Shown here in pieces: positions 35,782 through 43,972 of a stretch of DNA of 64,000 nucleotides (positions are counted from its first letter, which is position 1; the number at the start of each line of letters is the position of its first letter). The DNA is from Blautia coccoides (GTDB lineage Bacteria; Bacillota; Clostridia; Lachnospirales; Lachnospiraceae), in NCBI RefSeq assembly GCF_034355335.1, contig NZ_CP136422.1, forward strand, positions 5,368,501 through 5,432,500, written 5' to 3'. The notes beneath the pieces were generated by a model. The model was not told the DNA's origin. It made no database searches and saw only the letters and a list, made by a program, of their open reading frames with translations. Made by a program: the position numbers and the translations under genes.

Positions 35782-35864
35782 GTACTTAAAATAAGTCCAT
35801 TCGTAACATTCTTTTACCCATCGTACTTAAAATGTACTTACTCAGTGTACTCGTTTTGTACTTA
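35782..35864. promoter_or_regulatory. GTACTTA repeats upstream of a ribbon-helix-helix gene
   Basis: GTACTTA occurs at 35782, 35823, 35834 and 35858, with a variant GTACTCG at 35847. The last four are 11, 13 and 11 bp apart on one DNA face. Likely operator array for the small RHH protein encoded downstream. Confidence 0.6.
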
Positions 35865-35886
35865 TTTCAAGCAGAAAGGAAATGTT

Positions 35887-36048
35887 ATGGAAAAAGATAA
35901 ACATCTGGGATTACGCATTGATTCCGAAACTCATAAGAAACTAAAAAGTCTTTCTGAATTTGACGGGCGTTCCATAAATGGAGAAGTGTTATATCTAATT
36001 CGACAGGCAATCGCACAGCATGAGCATAAACATGGCACTCTGAAATAA
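35887..36048 (+). CDS. Ribbon-helix-helix DNA-binding protein (Arc type)
   Basis: 53 residues. LGLRIDSETHKKLKSLSEFDGRSINGEVLYLIRQAI is an Arc/MetJ-type RHH. AAAGGA precedes the ATG at 35887 by six bases. Preceded by four to five spaced GTACTTA repeats. Possibly an autorepressor or the antitoxin of an unseen partner; no toxin gene lies beside it. Confidence 0.7.
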   Translation: MEKDKHLGLRIDSETHKKLKSLSEFDGRSINGEVLYLIRQAIAQHEHKHGTLK

Positions 36049-36095
36049 GATTTTGTCCATATTTTTTTCTGTTGCTAACGTCTTACCCTTTTAGT

Positions 36096-36165
36096 GGACT
36101 CATTCTAGTCCCATTCTATCATTTTTTCTTTATAAGATAAAGAGAAAACGGACTAATTTCAGTCC
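36096..36165. promoter_or_regulatory. Two GGACT-N6-AGTCC operators
   Basis: Perfect inverted repeats at 36096-36111 and 36150-36165, 54 bp apart, with the second ending 17 bp before the start of a small XRE gene. Likely autoregulatory operators. Confidence 0.65.
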
Positions 36166-36181
36166 ACACGTAAAGGGAAAA

Positions 36182-36418
36182 ATGATGGAACAGAAAATAA
36201 AGCAAGAAGGAATCAATATCGGGGGAAATATCCGTAGAATACGATTAGAAAAAGGAATCGGGCAGACTGAATTGATTGGGGTGCTGGATTTAAAAGATAT
36301 CGGAATGACCCGAGAAGCCTTAGTGAAAATTGAGCGTGGCATACAGCATATTACTGGCGCACAGCTTCGTGGCATCCGTGATTGTCTGGAAACCACCTAT
36401 GACGAACTATTAAAATAA
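36182..36418 (+). CDS. Small XRE-family regulator
   Basis: 78 residues, nearly all one HTH_3 domain: GGNIRRIRLEKGIGQTELIG, MTREALVKIERGIQHITGAQL. AAAGGG lies just upstream. Two GGACT/AGTCC palindromes precede it. Last gene of element C before att D. Confidence 0.7.
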   Translation: MMEQKIKQEGINIGGNIRRIRLEKGIGQTELIGVLDLKDIGMTREALVKIERGIQHITGAQLRGIRDCLETTYDELLK

Positions 36419-36435
36419 AGGAATTTTTTGCAATT

Positions 36436-36503
36436 AGAGCCAAAGTAGAGCCAAACGGCATAAAACACCCCCGGAAATGCCCATTTTATCAGCATTTCCG
36501 GGG
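36436..36503. other. Right arm of element C and hairpin before att core D
   Basis: AGAGCCA at 36436 and 36447 (11 bp apart) repeat the pair found at the left end of the element (21569 and 21580). A 12-bp perfect hairpin CCCCGGAAATGC / GCATTTCCGGGG (36469-36503) lies between the arm and the core. Confidence 0.65.
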
Positions 36504-36512
36504 TTCTGTCCG

Positions 36513-36524
36513 TTACTCAAACTC
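36513..36524. other. att core D (TTACTCAAACTC)
   Basis: Fourth core, junction of elements C and D. Right arm pair TAACCA (36629) and CAACCA (36640), 11 bp apart and 116 bp from the core; the same pair type recurs at the far end of element D (48738 and 48749). Confidence 0.75.
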
Positions 36525-36772
36525 AATAAGCGCCACTGTATATAGTGGTTTTTTCTTTCTTTTCCTCCCATATCATGTGCTTATATTCCAATTATTCTTT
36601 GTATTTTTTTATATTATTATATTTTTAGTAACCAAAACGCAACCATCATGCGCAAAATTTATACCTTGTCTAACCTGGTTTATCAGTTCGGCAAACTAAC
36701 CATGTATAGAAGATACATCTCTTCTACTTGGTAACGAATGTCTTTTCAATTCGACCATTCATTTTTATCTGC

Positions 36773-36985
36773 CTATTCGTCCACGATAACCAGTAAGTCC
36801 TTAATATCACAGCTTAAATATCTGCATAGCTTGATTATAAGATTCGCATCTATCCGCTGAAAATCATCTCTGCAATACTTGTTAAAATTCCCTCTCGGTA
36901 AGTCCAGGTCTTTACAAATTTGATTTTTGCTAATACCTTGCTCCTCCAATAATTCCATAATCCTCATGTGAATATGTGCCATCAT
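36773..36985 (-). CDS. Small XRE-family regulator
   Basis: 70 residues: MELLEEQGISKNQICKDLDL then NLIIKLCRYLSCDIKDLLVI, a Cro-like HTH. AAAGGGG lies 5 bases before ATG 36985; the upstream in-frame start (37009) has none. Located just inside the left end of element D. Confidence 0.65.
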   Translation of the reverse strand: MMAHIHMRIMELLEEQGISKNQICKDLDLPRGNFNKYCRDDFQRIDANLIIKLCRYLSCDIKDLLVIVDE

Positions 36986-37091
36986 ATCTACCCCTTTGCT
37001 TTCCACCATTATAAATAATAATTTTCCTTATAGTAATTTCCTATATTTTAAGTTATTATTTAATAAGTACATATTTATTAAGGGGTGTATC

Positions 37092-37439
37092 ATGAAAAAA
37101 AGGAAAATAACAAAAACCATGCTAATAATCGTAGGCGTTCTACTGTACATCTGGTATGCAAAACTTCCGGACTATGAGGAGTTCAACAGCAGAAGTTTTT
37201 CCGCTGGCACTACTAGGGAAACAACCATGAAAATCATTGTCTATAAGGCACACTACAATCCATATCTCTATCGGATGATTGCCGCCAAACATAATGACAT
37301 CAATGGAACGCCGACCAAACTGAAACTGGAACTATTTTTTTCAAAAAGTGCTATCAAACGGGGTAAAAGGCCCTACCGGACTATCATATTTGACTATGAT
37401 AACCATATAGAATACATTCTTTTGGATACAATACCGTAA
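37092..37439 (+). CDS. Small membrane-anchored protein of unknown function
   Basis: 115 residues. Lys-rich start, one membrane helix (TMLIIVGVLLYIWYA), then a basic outside domain. AAGGGG lies 7 bases before the ATG. No family recognised. Cargo of element D. Confidence 0.55.
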   Translation: MKKRKITKTMLIIVGVLLYIWYAKLPDYEEFNSRSFSAGTTRETTMKIIVYKAHYNPYLYRMIAAKHNDINGTPTKLKLELFFSKSAIKRGKRPYRTIIFDYDNHIEYILLDTIP

Positions 37440-37551
37440 GTATTACTAAACCATAAATATTACGTCACAAAAGGGCCTTCCGCATGGATACATTCTTTTA
37501 GCATATGTGATACTGCGGAAGAGCCCTAACTCATTAGTATAAGGGTAATAT

Positions 37552-38040
37552 TTAAATTTCTTGGTTTTTCATACACATACGAATTATAATATACACAACC
37601 TGAATTATCATGAAAATCAATAATAGGTTACATTTCATTACATTCCCTATATAATCTCCGAACCATACTAGCAATGAGAAACTGATTAGCGATACTACCA
37701 TGCTTAACCTATCGGCAAAATTACTTTTATAGATTTGTAAAATTTTATACACGCACCAACCAATTGTCCCAAATATTATGGCTAACACCAGTAAAATAAT
37801 TATACAACGCACCAACCATGGTAATACAGTTGCAATACTCTCATTCGGTATACTCTTACACATATTTGACGCTTTATTTGCCCCAATAAGCAGGTTATTC
37901 CATCCCCATCCCATAATGCTATATATCCCCTTGATAATTGCTTTAAAATCGGCCTTGAAACGTTTTGATGTAAAAACAGCTAGAGCCGTTACATAAAAGC
38001 TATATAATAAGCCACCGACAGTTAGAACATACAACTGTAC
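37552..38040 (-). pseudogene. DUF6040 family protein, C-terminal part, split by IS110
   Basis: 162 C-terminal codons with three to four membrane helices (VLPWLVRCIIILLVLAII, MVVSLISFSLLVWF, LLLIFMIIQVVYIII). The frame rejoins exactly with 39971-40477 across IS110 copy 3 (YKLKE then VQLYVLTVGG), giving about 331 residues: a coiled-coil N-terminus plus a membrane C-terminus, as in DUF6040 proteins next to relaxases. A TTG at 38034 could still start this half, but no new ribosome site other than the GGGAGG of the IS is present. Confidence 0.75.
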
Positions 38041-39976
38041 CTCCCTATATAGTCAAGTCTTTTTTCCTTGAAAATCAAGGATTTTTTAATGTTTCATCAA
38101 TAAATATCTCAGAAGAAAGAACCATTGGAATGGACATTTCTCTGTATCTGGTACGAAAGTAGTGGATTTTGGGTGCACAAAATAAAACGTCTTCTCTTTT
38201 CGTTCTACATGGCCTTGTGTGTACCCATCCATCTACGGCAGCGAACCTCCCATGTCTACCAGGATCATCAGACCATTGCTGAGTCCTAACTTCTCTCGTC
38301 CCGCCTGTCCATAACCAGGGTGTCAGCTCAGCTCCTTTACAGGGTCATGCCCTCTGGTGAATATTCCTGCCGACTACTGGCTCCATTCTTTGTTTTTTTA
38401 TTACTGACTTTTTCCTGCAACAGCACCTCTCGGTGGACGTTTTCCTGTTACATTCCATTTACTTGTTTCTTCCAGCTATCATGGCTGGCCTCAGCCTTCC
38501 ATTCTTTCCTTTCAAAGGCTCAGACCGGCCATGATTCACTGTTTCTTTCTCTTTATGCTGCTGGCTGCATTTTAGGTCTTACAATGTCACTTAACATCTT
38601 CTGACCGTCATACTCTATGCCTTTTGTTAGTATTGTATAAAATATCCGGATCAGTTTACATGCCACCGCTATCACCGACTGCATCTTCTTCAGGGGATTC
38701 TTTTCCCTCGTCCTGTAATAACAATGGATCTCTTTAAATTCTTTATTTTTCCCAATCACCGATATCGCAGCTTCATACAGCGCATATCTCAAACGCTTTC
38801 TTCCCCTGTGGCTGATACGACTTTCTCCATTATGCTTTCCGGAGCTGTCTGCGACAATAGCATATCCTGCCAGTTTCTGCACCTGCTTTGGATTATCAAA
38901 ACGTCCAATGTCTCCAACCTCTGCAATAAAGCAGCTTACCGTTTTTATTCCAATCCCATTGATCTCCATCAGCTTATCTATATAGGCAATCTCAGAAAGT
39001 GTTTCCTCTATCTCTTCCATAAGTTCATCCATACGATTCTTATATATTTCGTAGTCATTCAACAGGTTTCGGATCTCTTTCCTGGCACTTCTTGGTGCTT
39101 CCGTATTTCCGATGCTGTGCTCCGCTGCGGTTACCAGGGTCGTTGCCCTCTTTATCCCAGCGCCTTTCAGCCTTGCATCTCTCCATATCTTATTAACACC
39201 ATCCACGCCAAGCTCTTTGATATCGCAGGGCAATGGTGCCTGTTTGATTACCATCAGTCCGCTTACTGCATCCGGATTCCTGTAAACGTCTTTGATCTCT
39301 GGAAAATAGATGCTGAACCAGCGGGCGATCCTGTTTTTGATTCTTGTAATCTCTTCCTGTGTCTGAATACGAAGGTTGGACAAATTTCTAATTTCTGCAT
39401 AAATCCCGGTTGGAATATATGGATATGAAAATCTTCCTTCATTTACCAGACCTGCAATTGTTTTTGGATCTTTACGGTCATTCTTACTCGGATTATTGTC
39501 ATCCAGTTCTTTAGACTTCTTGACATGATGCGGATTCACATGTACCGGCTTCATTCCCTGTTCCTGCAGGTACGCTCCAAGGTTCAGCCAGTAGTGACCG
39601 GTTGGTTCCATTCCCGGAATCACAGCTTCCATCCCATGTTTCTCTGCTATATCGTCCATCCAGTCTTTGAATGAGGAAAATCCAGCTTCATCGTTGCTGA
39701 AGGCAAACGGTTTCTTTGAGTACTCATAATTGCGCCAGCCGAAAGCTCTTGCATAATGGGTTTCACTTCCCACATCAATACCAACGATTAAAGTCTTTTC
39801 CGTAATAGATGCAATTTTTGCGTTCTGTGTGTTATAATTCATTTCAAGTACCTCACTGTTTAATAAGATTTTTTACTAACCGTCCAAAGTCAGTAATCTT
39901 ATTTTACTCTGAGGTATTTTTTTCTCAACCTTCTTTCTCGGAATTCCTTATATTTGAATTATACAAGAAGCTCCTT
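38040..39976 (-). mobile_element. IS110-family insertion sequence, copy 3
   Basis: Same 1,937-bp element as copies 1 and 2. The target is TTAAAGGAGGTACAG inside the DUF6040 gene of element D, again AAGGAGG. Its presence in both the chromosomal iron operon and an integrated element shows it is mobile in this genome. Confidence 0.9.
38553..39842 (-). CDS. IS110-family transposase (copy 3)
   Basis: 429 residues, identical to the other two copies. DEDD and serine motifs are intact. The downstream candidate guide RNA region is 38040-38552. Confidence 0.95.
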   Translation of the reverse strand: MNYNTQNAKIASITEKTLIVGIDVGSETHYARAFGWRNYEYSKKPFAFSNDEAGFSSFKDWMDDIAEKHGMEAVIPGMEPTGHYWLNLGAYLQEQGMKPVHVNPHHVKKSKELDDNNPSKNDRKDPKTIAGLVNEGRFSYPYIPTGIYAEIRNLSNLRIQTQEEITRIKNRIARWFSIYFPEIKDVYRNPDAVSGLMVIKQAPLPCDIKELGVDGVNKIWRDARLKGAGIKRATTLVTAAEHSIGNTEAPRSARKEIRNLLNDYEIYKNRMDELMEEIEETLSEIAYIDKLMEINGIGIKTVSCFIAEVGDIGRFDNPKQVQKLAGYAIVADSSGKHNGESRISHRGRKRLRYALYEAAISVIGKNKEFKEIHCYYRTREKNPLKKMQSVIAVACKLIRIFYTILTKGIEYDGQKMLSDIVRPKMQPAA

Positions 39977-40477
39977 TAATTTGTATGTTTCACATAAGGC
40001 CTTTTCCCTCTTTCTATATTGTTTCTCCATAATCCCCCTTGCACTGGCAGTCATTTGTTTTGCCTTTTCATTAAGAATCTTATTCTGGGAATCAATAATA
40101 TATTTTGCTTCTTTCTCCCGTTTGCTAACACCTGCTTCTTTCAGGGTAAGTTCTTTAACACTTTTTTCATAAATTTGCTTTCTGCGCCTATCTGCTTCTC
40201 TTAAAGTCTTTTCTAGTTTTGCCACTTCTTCCAACTTCAGCTTGCTTTCCCTCAACTTCTGTTCTGCTTCCTTTAGTTGTAAATCGCTGTTGTTCAAATT
40301 CACGATTTTCTCTTTCATTTCTTGAAGCGTCAACTGTTGCTCTTGCACTATCTGTTGTAGCTCTGATTTCTCTGATAAGAGCCTCTGTATCAGTTCCGCT
40401 TGCTCCACATTCTCCATCAGCAATTCCTCTATACCGGGTACGGCTTCTTCGATTAAGTAATTGTCTAACTCGCTCAT
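39971..40477 (-). pseudogene. DUF6040 family protein, N-terminal part, split by IS110
   Basis: 169 N-terminal codons, almost all coiled coil (heptads from SEKSELQQIVQEQQ through KLEEVAKLEKTLREA). AAAGGAG precedes the ATG. It overlaps the relaxase 3' end (40188-40477) in another frame. The IS110 end adds LLV and a stop. See 37552-38040 for the rest. Confidence 0.75.
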
Positions 40478-41657
40478 TTTTTTCTTTCTCCTTTACCACT
40501 ATCATCCCTTTAAATTCCTCAATGATTCGATTTGTATTTTCAATATCTGATTCTGTTCCACTAATTTTCTGTTCTGTAATCTCAGTATCTGATTTTCTTT
40601 GTTCAATGCTTTCTCTAACTGCGTCGTTTCCTCTAACGATTCTTTCAAGTGTAAGTTCATCATTTCCAACTGCTCGATTTCTGTTTGCTGTTCTTCTAAA
40701 ATTGTCAGCATATTTTCTTGTGTTTCCAATATCTGAATTACTTCTTCTAAATTCATTAAATCCATTGATTATTGACCTCGCTTTTTCTATGATACTTTGT
40801 GTAAATTCCAATGCTAATGCTTTCGCCTTTGCATGGATACTGTTATATCTTTTTATCTCCCGATTCAATTCACACTTGGTAGATATTCCACCATTTTTTT
40901 CAATGTCTTTGGCAACAACTCCCTCATGGACTGTAGCAATTTTATCTATACCTTGTTTCTCATAACTTCTATGATCTATCTGCTTATCTGTCGATAACAA
41001 TTTATTACATTCTGTCGCCCATGCTTTTCTCCATTCTTCTGCTTTTGAACGGTCATTCCAGTCGTTAGAGGGAACTGAAATTCTAACCCACATTTTTTCT
41101 GTCCCCTTGCCTTCTCGGATTCGCACTTTCTGCTCTCCTGTAGCTTTATCTATGATTGGGATTTTCTGTCCATTTTCATCATAGGCAAATGAAGTTTTCT
41201 GTTTCGCAATCCATTTCCCCTTATCATCAAATGCTCTGACTGTCAGCATAATGTGAGCATGCGGATTTCCATCACCCTTATCATGTAAAGCCCAGTCTGC
41301 ACACATTCCTTTTGAAACAAAATTCTCCTGGATATAATTCCTCACACATTTCTTTTGTAGTTCCCTTGTAAACTCTCTTGGTAAAGCAACTTCTATTTCT
41401 CTGGCAAGCTGTGCGTCAGTACGCTTTTCCACTTTCTGAACTTCATTCCAAAAATATTCCCTATTGCCAAACTCCTTTGGTGCATTATCAGGAATACAGA
41501 TTTCGGAAAACACCACTCCGCCTTTTCTCATGAAATCATGTGTAATACCAGTTTCATCATTGTATAGTTTTTCTCCTGAGCGATATGCAGCACTGGCAAC
41601 AGCAGAACGCCCACTTGCTCTCGAAATAATCTTGATGGAGCAATGGAAGATTGCCAT
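40188..41657 (-). CDS. MobA/MobL (MobQ) relaxase of element D
   Basis: 489 residues. The N-terminal relaxase domain is IFHCSIKIISRASGRSAVASAAYRSGEKL with the metal site HDKGDGNPHAHIML; the Tyr nucleophile is in AAYRSGE or nearby. It nicks the TAAGTGCGCCCT site at 41863-41874, directly upstream. The C-terminal third is low-complexity (Arg, Ser, Thr, Glu) and is overlapped in another frame by two coiled-coil ORFs (40502-40765 and 39971-40477), so its tail may be an overprinted sequence. Confidence 0.88.
   Translation of the reverse strand: MAIFHCSIKIISRASGRSAVASAAYRSGEKLYNDETGITHDFMRKGGVVFSEICIPDNAPKEFGNREYFWNEVQKVEKRTDAQLAREIEVALPREFTRELQKKCVRNYIQENFVSKGMCADWALHDKGDGNPHAHIMLTVRAFDDKGKWIAKQKTSFAYDENGQKIPIIDKATGEQKVRIREGKGTEKMWVRISVPSNDWNDRSKAEEWRKAWATECNKLLSTDKQIDHRSYEKQGIDKIATVHEGVVAKDIEKNGGISTKCELNREIKRYNSIHAKAKALALEFTQSIIEKARSIINGFNEFRRSNSDIGNTRKYADNFRRTANRNRAVGNDELTLERIVRGNDAVRESIEQRKSDTEITEQKISGTESDIENTNRIIEEFKGMIVVKEKEKNERVRQLLNRRSRTRYRGIADGECGASGTDTEALIREIRATTDSARATVDASRNERENREFEQQRFTTKGSRTEVEGKQAEVGRSGKTRKDFKRSR
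40502..40765 (-). CDS. Coiled-coil protein nested inside the relaxase gene
   Basis: 87 residues, almost pure leucine/glutamate/glutamine coiled coil (LEEQQTEIEQLEMMNLHLKE, LQNRKLVEQNQILKIQIESL). GAGGT lies 9 bases before the ATG. It lies wholly within the relaxase ORF in the frame used by the following DUF6040 gene, 24 bp before that gene's start, so the two look like a small operon overprinting the relaxase tail. Confidence 0.55.
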   Translation of the reverse strand: MDLMNLEEVIQILETQENMLTILEEQQTEIEQLEMMNLHLKESLEETTQLEKALNKENQILRLQNRKLVEQNQILKIQIESLRNLKG

Positions 41658-41844
41658 ATAATCATTCCTCCTAATATATTCAATTTCTCAATAGCTGTCT
41701 GCAAGACCGCACTCTGCGTAAGAGTGCTGTCCGCATAGGAGTTTTGCATAATGCAAAACCGACAAAGTCGCTCTCCATGAAATGGTGCTGTCTGCATAAG
41801 ACCTCTCAGGGAGCGGACTAACGGAACAAAGTGAAGTGGTATAT

Positions 41845-41880
41845 GTGGGCTTCGCCCACATATAAGTGCGCCCTTCTCTA
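41845..41880. other. oriT of element D (MobQ type)
   Basis: A hairpin GTGGGC-TTC-GCCCAC (41845-41859) stands 3 bases before TAAGTGCGCCCT (41863-41874), the conserved nick region of RSF1010/pIP501-type MobQ origins. A GAGAAGG inverted repeat (CCTTCTC/GAGAAGG, 41872-41891) follows. It lies between the relaxase start and the accessory genes, as expected. The remaining 41658-41844 holds further short inverted repeats and no gene. Confidence 0.8.
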
Positions 41881-41935
41881 AAAACGGAGAAGGGATTGCA
41901 ACCGCAACCCCTTCATGCAAACTACAATTCCAACA

Positions 41936-42235
41936 TTATCTTTCATTTCCCTTATTCATTGCTTTTGAGAAAAATCTGCCATTGTTTTCCTGCCTGTTCA
42001 AAAATTCTATGAGTTTTGGAATATCATCCGTTTCAATCGCACACCCTAAAACTGATTCAACCGCACCGCCTATCTGACACAGCCTATTGGTTCTCTTTTT
42101 CCGTTCTATTTCCTTTAACTGCCTGTCTAATGCCTTTTTCTGTGCAGAATACTGTTTAGCCTTTTTCAGGCTATCCTGTTCCTTTTTTTCCAATTCTGCC
42201 ATTCTTTCTTCGTAAGTTTTTCTTTGATTACTCAT
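41936..42235 (-). CDS. DUF3847 family protein
   Basis: 99 residues: a charged helical N-terminus (YEERMAELEKKEQDSLKKAKQY) then ERKKRTNRLCQIGGAVES, the signature of DUF3847, small proteins found before relaxase genes in Firmicutes elements, perhaps oriT-associated. It overlaps the MobC stop by 8 bp. Confidence 0.75.
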   Translation of the reverse strand: MSNQRKTYEERMAELEKKEQDSLKKAKQYSAQKKALDRQLKEIERKKRTNRLCQIGGAVESVLGCAIETDDIPKLIEFLNRQENNGRFFSKAMNKGNER

Positions 42236-42599
42236 TTTCCTCCTTCTCCTTTTCCAATCCTGACAAAATATCTAAAATTGCTCTCAACGATTCCAACACT
42301 TCCAAATCCAGTTCATCTGCTTTTTGCACCGCCATTAAATGTTTATCTATAATCGCAATTTGGCTCCTGATTGCTCCGAATGTCTTGACATTTCCATATG
42401 TAACTATCTGTTGGTGAAGACAACTTTTTATCAGAAAATCCGCTTTTGCCAGCCCTGACAATTCAATCCTTTTTTCAATCAGTCTCTTTTCTTCTTCAGA
42501 CACTCGGAAATTCAATATAATATTTCTTTTCCGATTTTTGTCATTCTTTTTTTTGGCCACTCCACTAATCAGAGTTGCCCTATGAAATATCTGTGCCAT
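42228..42599 (-). CDS. MobC-like relaxosome protein of element D
   Basis: 123 residues. The RHH segment ILNFRVSEEEKRLIEKRIELSGLAKADFLIKSCL is followed by a helical domain. GAGG lies 7 bases before the ATG. Probably binds the oriT at 41845-41880 with the relaxase. Confidence 0.8.
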   Translation of the reverse strand: MAQIFHRATLISGVAKKKNDKNRKRNIILNFRVSEEEKRLIEKRIELSGLAKADFLIKSCLHQQIVTYGNVKTFGAIRSQIAIIDKHLMAVQKADELDLEVLESLRAILDILSGLEKEKEENE

Positions 42600-42600
42600 G

Positions 42601-42831
42601 CTATATCCTCGCTTTCACATATTCCAAATCACCCTTATATGGTGTGCCGACTAAATACCACTCATTTCCGTTTTCTGACCATGCCATTTCCATCCGTGTA
42701 GGAATCCACTTACCATCTATCAGTACTTCCATGGTTTTACCACAATGAAATCCATCATTTGCCCATAAATCACTAACTAATAATCCGTATCTGCCATTTT
42801 CATAATTATATCCCAGTCTGCCTATTGTCAT
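42601..42831 (-). CDS. DUF5348 family protein
   Basis: 76 residues: IGRLGYNYENGRYGLLVSDLW, FHCGKTMEVLIDGKWIPTRMEM, YLVGTPYKGDL, the single compact domain of DUF5348, common between integrase and mob genes. AAGGAAG precedes the ATG. Its start overlaps the (now detached) integrase stop as AATGA, so it was originally coupled to the integrase. Confidence 0.75.
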   Translation of the reverse strand: MTIGRLGYNYENGRYGLLVSDLWANDGFHCGKTMEVLIDGKWIPTRMEMAWSENGNEWYLVGTPYKGDLEYVKARI

Positions 42832-42980
42832 TGATTTTCTTCCTTTCTGTTTTTGTCTTCATCCTCTTCCTTATCCGTCGTTCTGTCCTCGTTCAATCTG
42901 TCTGCAAGGAATTTCTGTTTTGATGGATAAAGGTGGGAATAAGTGTATGTTACTGAAATACCCTCATGTCCCAATCGTTC
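42828..42980 (-). pseudogene. Tyrosine integrase, C-terminal fragment (cut off by IS66)
   Basis: The reverse frame reads ERLGHEGISVTYTYSHLYPS then KQKFLADRLNEDR to a TGA overlapping the DUF5348 start. This is the end of the catalytic domain, including the last His and the Tyr nucleophile, missing from the integrase part at 45665-46638. The 8-bp TSD AATCGTTC is at 42973-42980. Confidence 0.85.
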
Positions 42981-43084
42981 GTAAGCGCCAAATATTCCTG
43001 CGGATTTTCTATTTTCCTGGTTTCCTCTATAATTGTAGATGAAAGATATTTAGACTATTTCACTACAATTACGGAGGATAGGTT

Positions 43085-43495
43085 ATGACAACTACTCGCA
43101 AAGCCCGTGTTCCGATGGCGGAACAGATCCGGCTTATCAATGAATGCCGCCAAAGCGGCATGACAGATGCTGACTGGTGTCGTGAAAACGATATCGCAGT
43201 AAGCACTTTTTATAACTGGGTCAGCCGCTGCAGAAAAGCAGCAGCGGATCAGATCCCGGCACCGAATTATGGTCATTGTGGGATCGCGCATTCAAAACAG
43301 GATGTGGTTCCCATTGACATTGTTTCGGATCACCTTCCAGAACAGCATATAGCATCGCAGATGCACCAAACGAACCTTGACAATTCACATACGATTGAAG
43401 TGTCCATGAATAATGTAACAATCCGCATCAGCAATGATGCCGATCCTGCCCTGCTCACCAGGACACTCCGCCTGATCCGGGAGACCTCATGTTAG
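43085..43495 (+). CDS. tnpA: IS66 TnpA
   Basis: 136 residues. N-terminal helix-turn-helix EQIRLINECRQSGMTDADWCRE, NDIAVSTFYNWVSRCRKAA. First of three IS66 genes; its stop overlaps the start of tnpB. A role in DNA binding is assumed. Confidence 0.9.
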   Translation: MTTTRKARVPMAEQIRLINECRQSGMTDADWCRENDIAVSTFYNWVSRCRKAAADQIPAPNYGHCGIAHSKQDVVPIDIVSDHLPEQHIASQMHQTNLDNSHTIEVSMNNVTIRISNDADPALLTRTLRLIRETSC

Positions 43496-43830
43496 GTGAT
43501 ATCTCCGGCCTCGAAAAAATCTACATTGTCTGCGGCTATACCGATATGCGCAAATCGATCGATGGTCTCTGTGCCATTATCGAAGACCAGCTTAAGATGG
43601 ATCCGACATCCAGTGCGCTCTTCCTGTTCTGTGGAAGAAGACGGGACAGGATCAAAGCTCTGTTCCATGAACCGGATGGTTTTGTCCTGGTCTATAAACG
43701 GTTGTCTATCCGGGGCGGGTATCAATGGCCAAGGAAGCAGTCGGAAGTCCGGAATCTTTCCTGGAGGGAGTTCGACTGGCTAATGTCAGGAATTGATATC
43801 GACCAGCCAAAAGCACTCAAAGCAGAGTAA
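43489..43830 (+). CDS. tnpB: IS66 Orf2 (TnpB)
   Basis: 113 residues: IYIVCGYTDMRKSIDGLCAI, LFLFCGRRRDRIKALFHEPDG, FVLVYKRLSIRGGYQWPR, the conserved IS66 Orf2 pattern. Required for transposition in characterised elements, exact role unknown. It starts inside the tnpA stop region (ATGTTAG), so coupled. Confidence 0.93.
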   Translation: MLGDISGLEKIYIVCGYTDMRKSIDGLCAIIEDQLKMDPTSSALFLFCGRRRDRIKALFHEPDGFVLVYKRLSIRGGYQWPRKQSEVRNLSWREFDWLMSGIDIDQPKALKAE

Positions 43831-43972
43831 AAAAGCATCTGGATCCTGGTAAAAATCCTGCACAGAAAAATGTCAGGTTTCCTTATAAATTCAGCGTTTT
43901 TCAGTACTTGTTTTCCTTTAGGAATGGCTGTGTTTCTGGTATAATAAAGGTGTTAAATTCAAGGAGAAAACG

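Noticed and set aside
41528..41920. Minus-strand frame of 130 codons over the relaxase start and oriT
   Set aside because: It overlaps the relaxase N-terminus out of frame and the oriT hairpins; no ribosome site.
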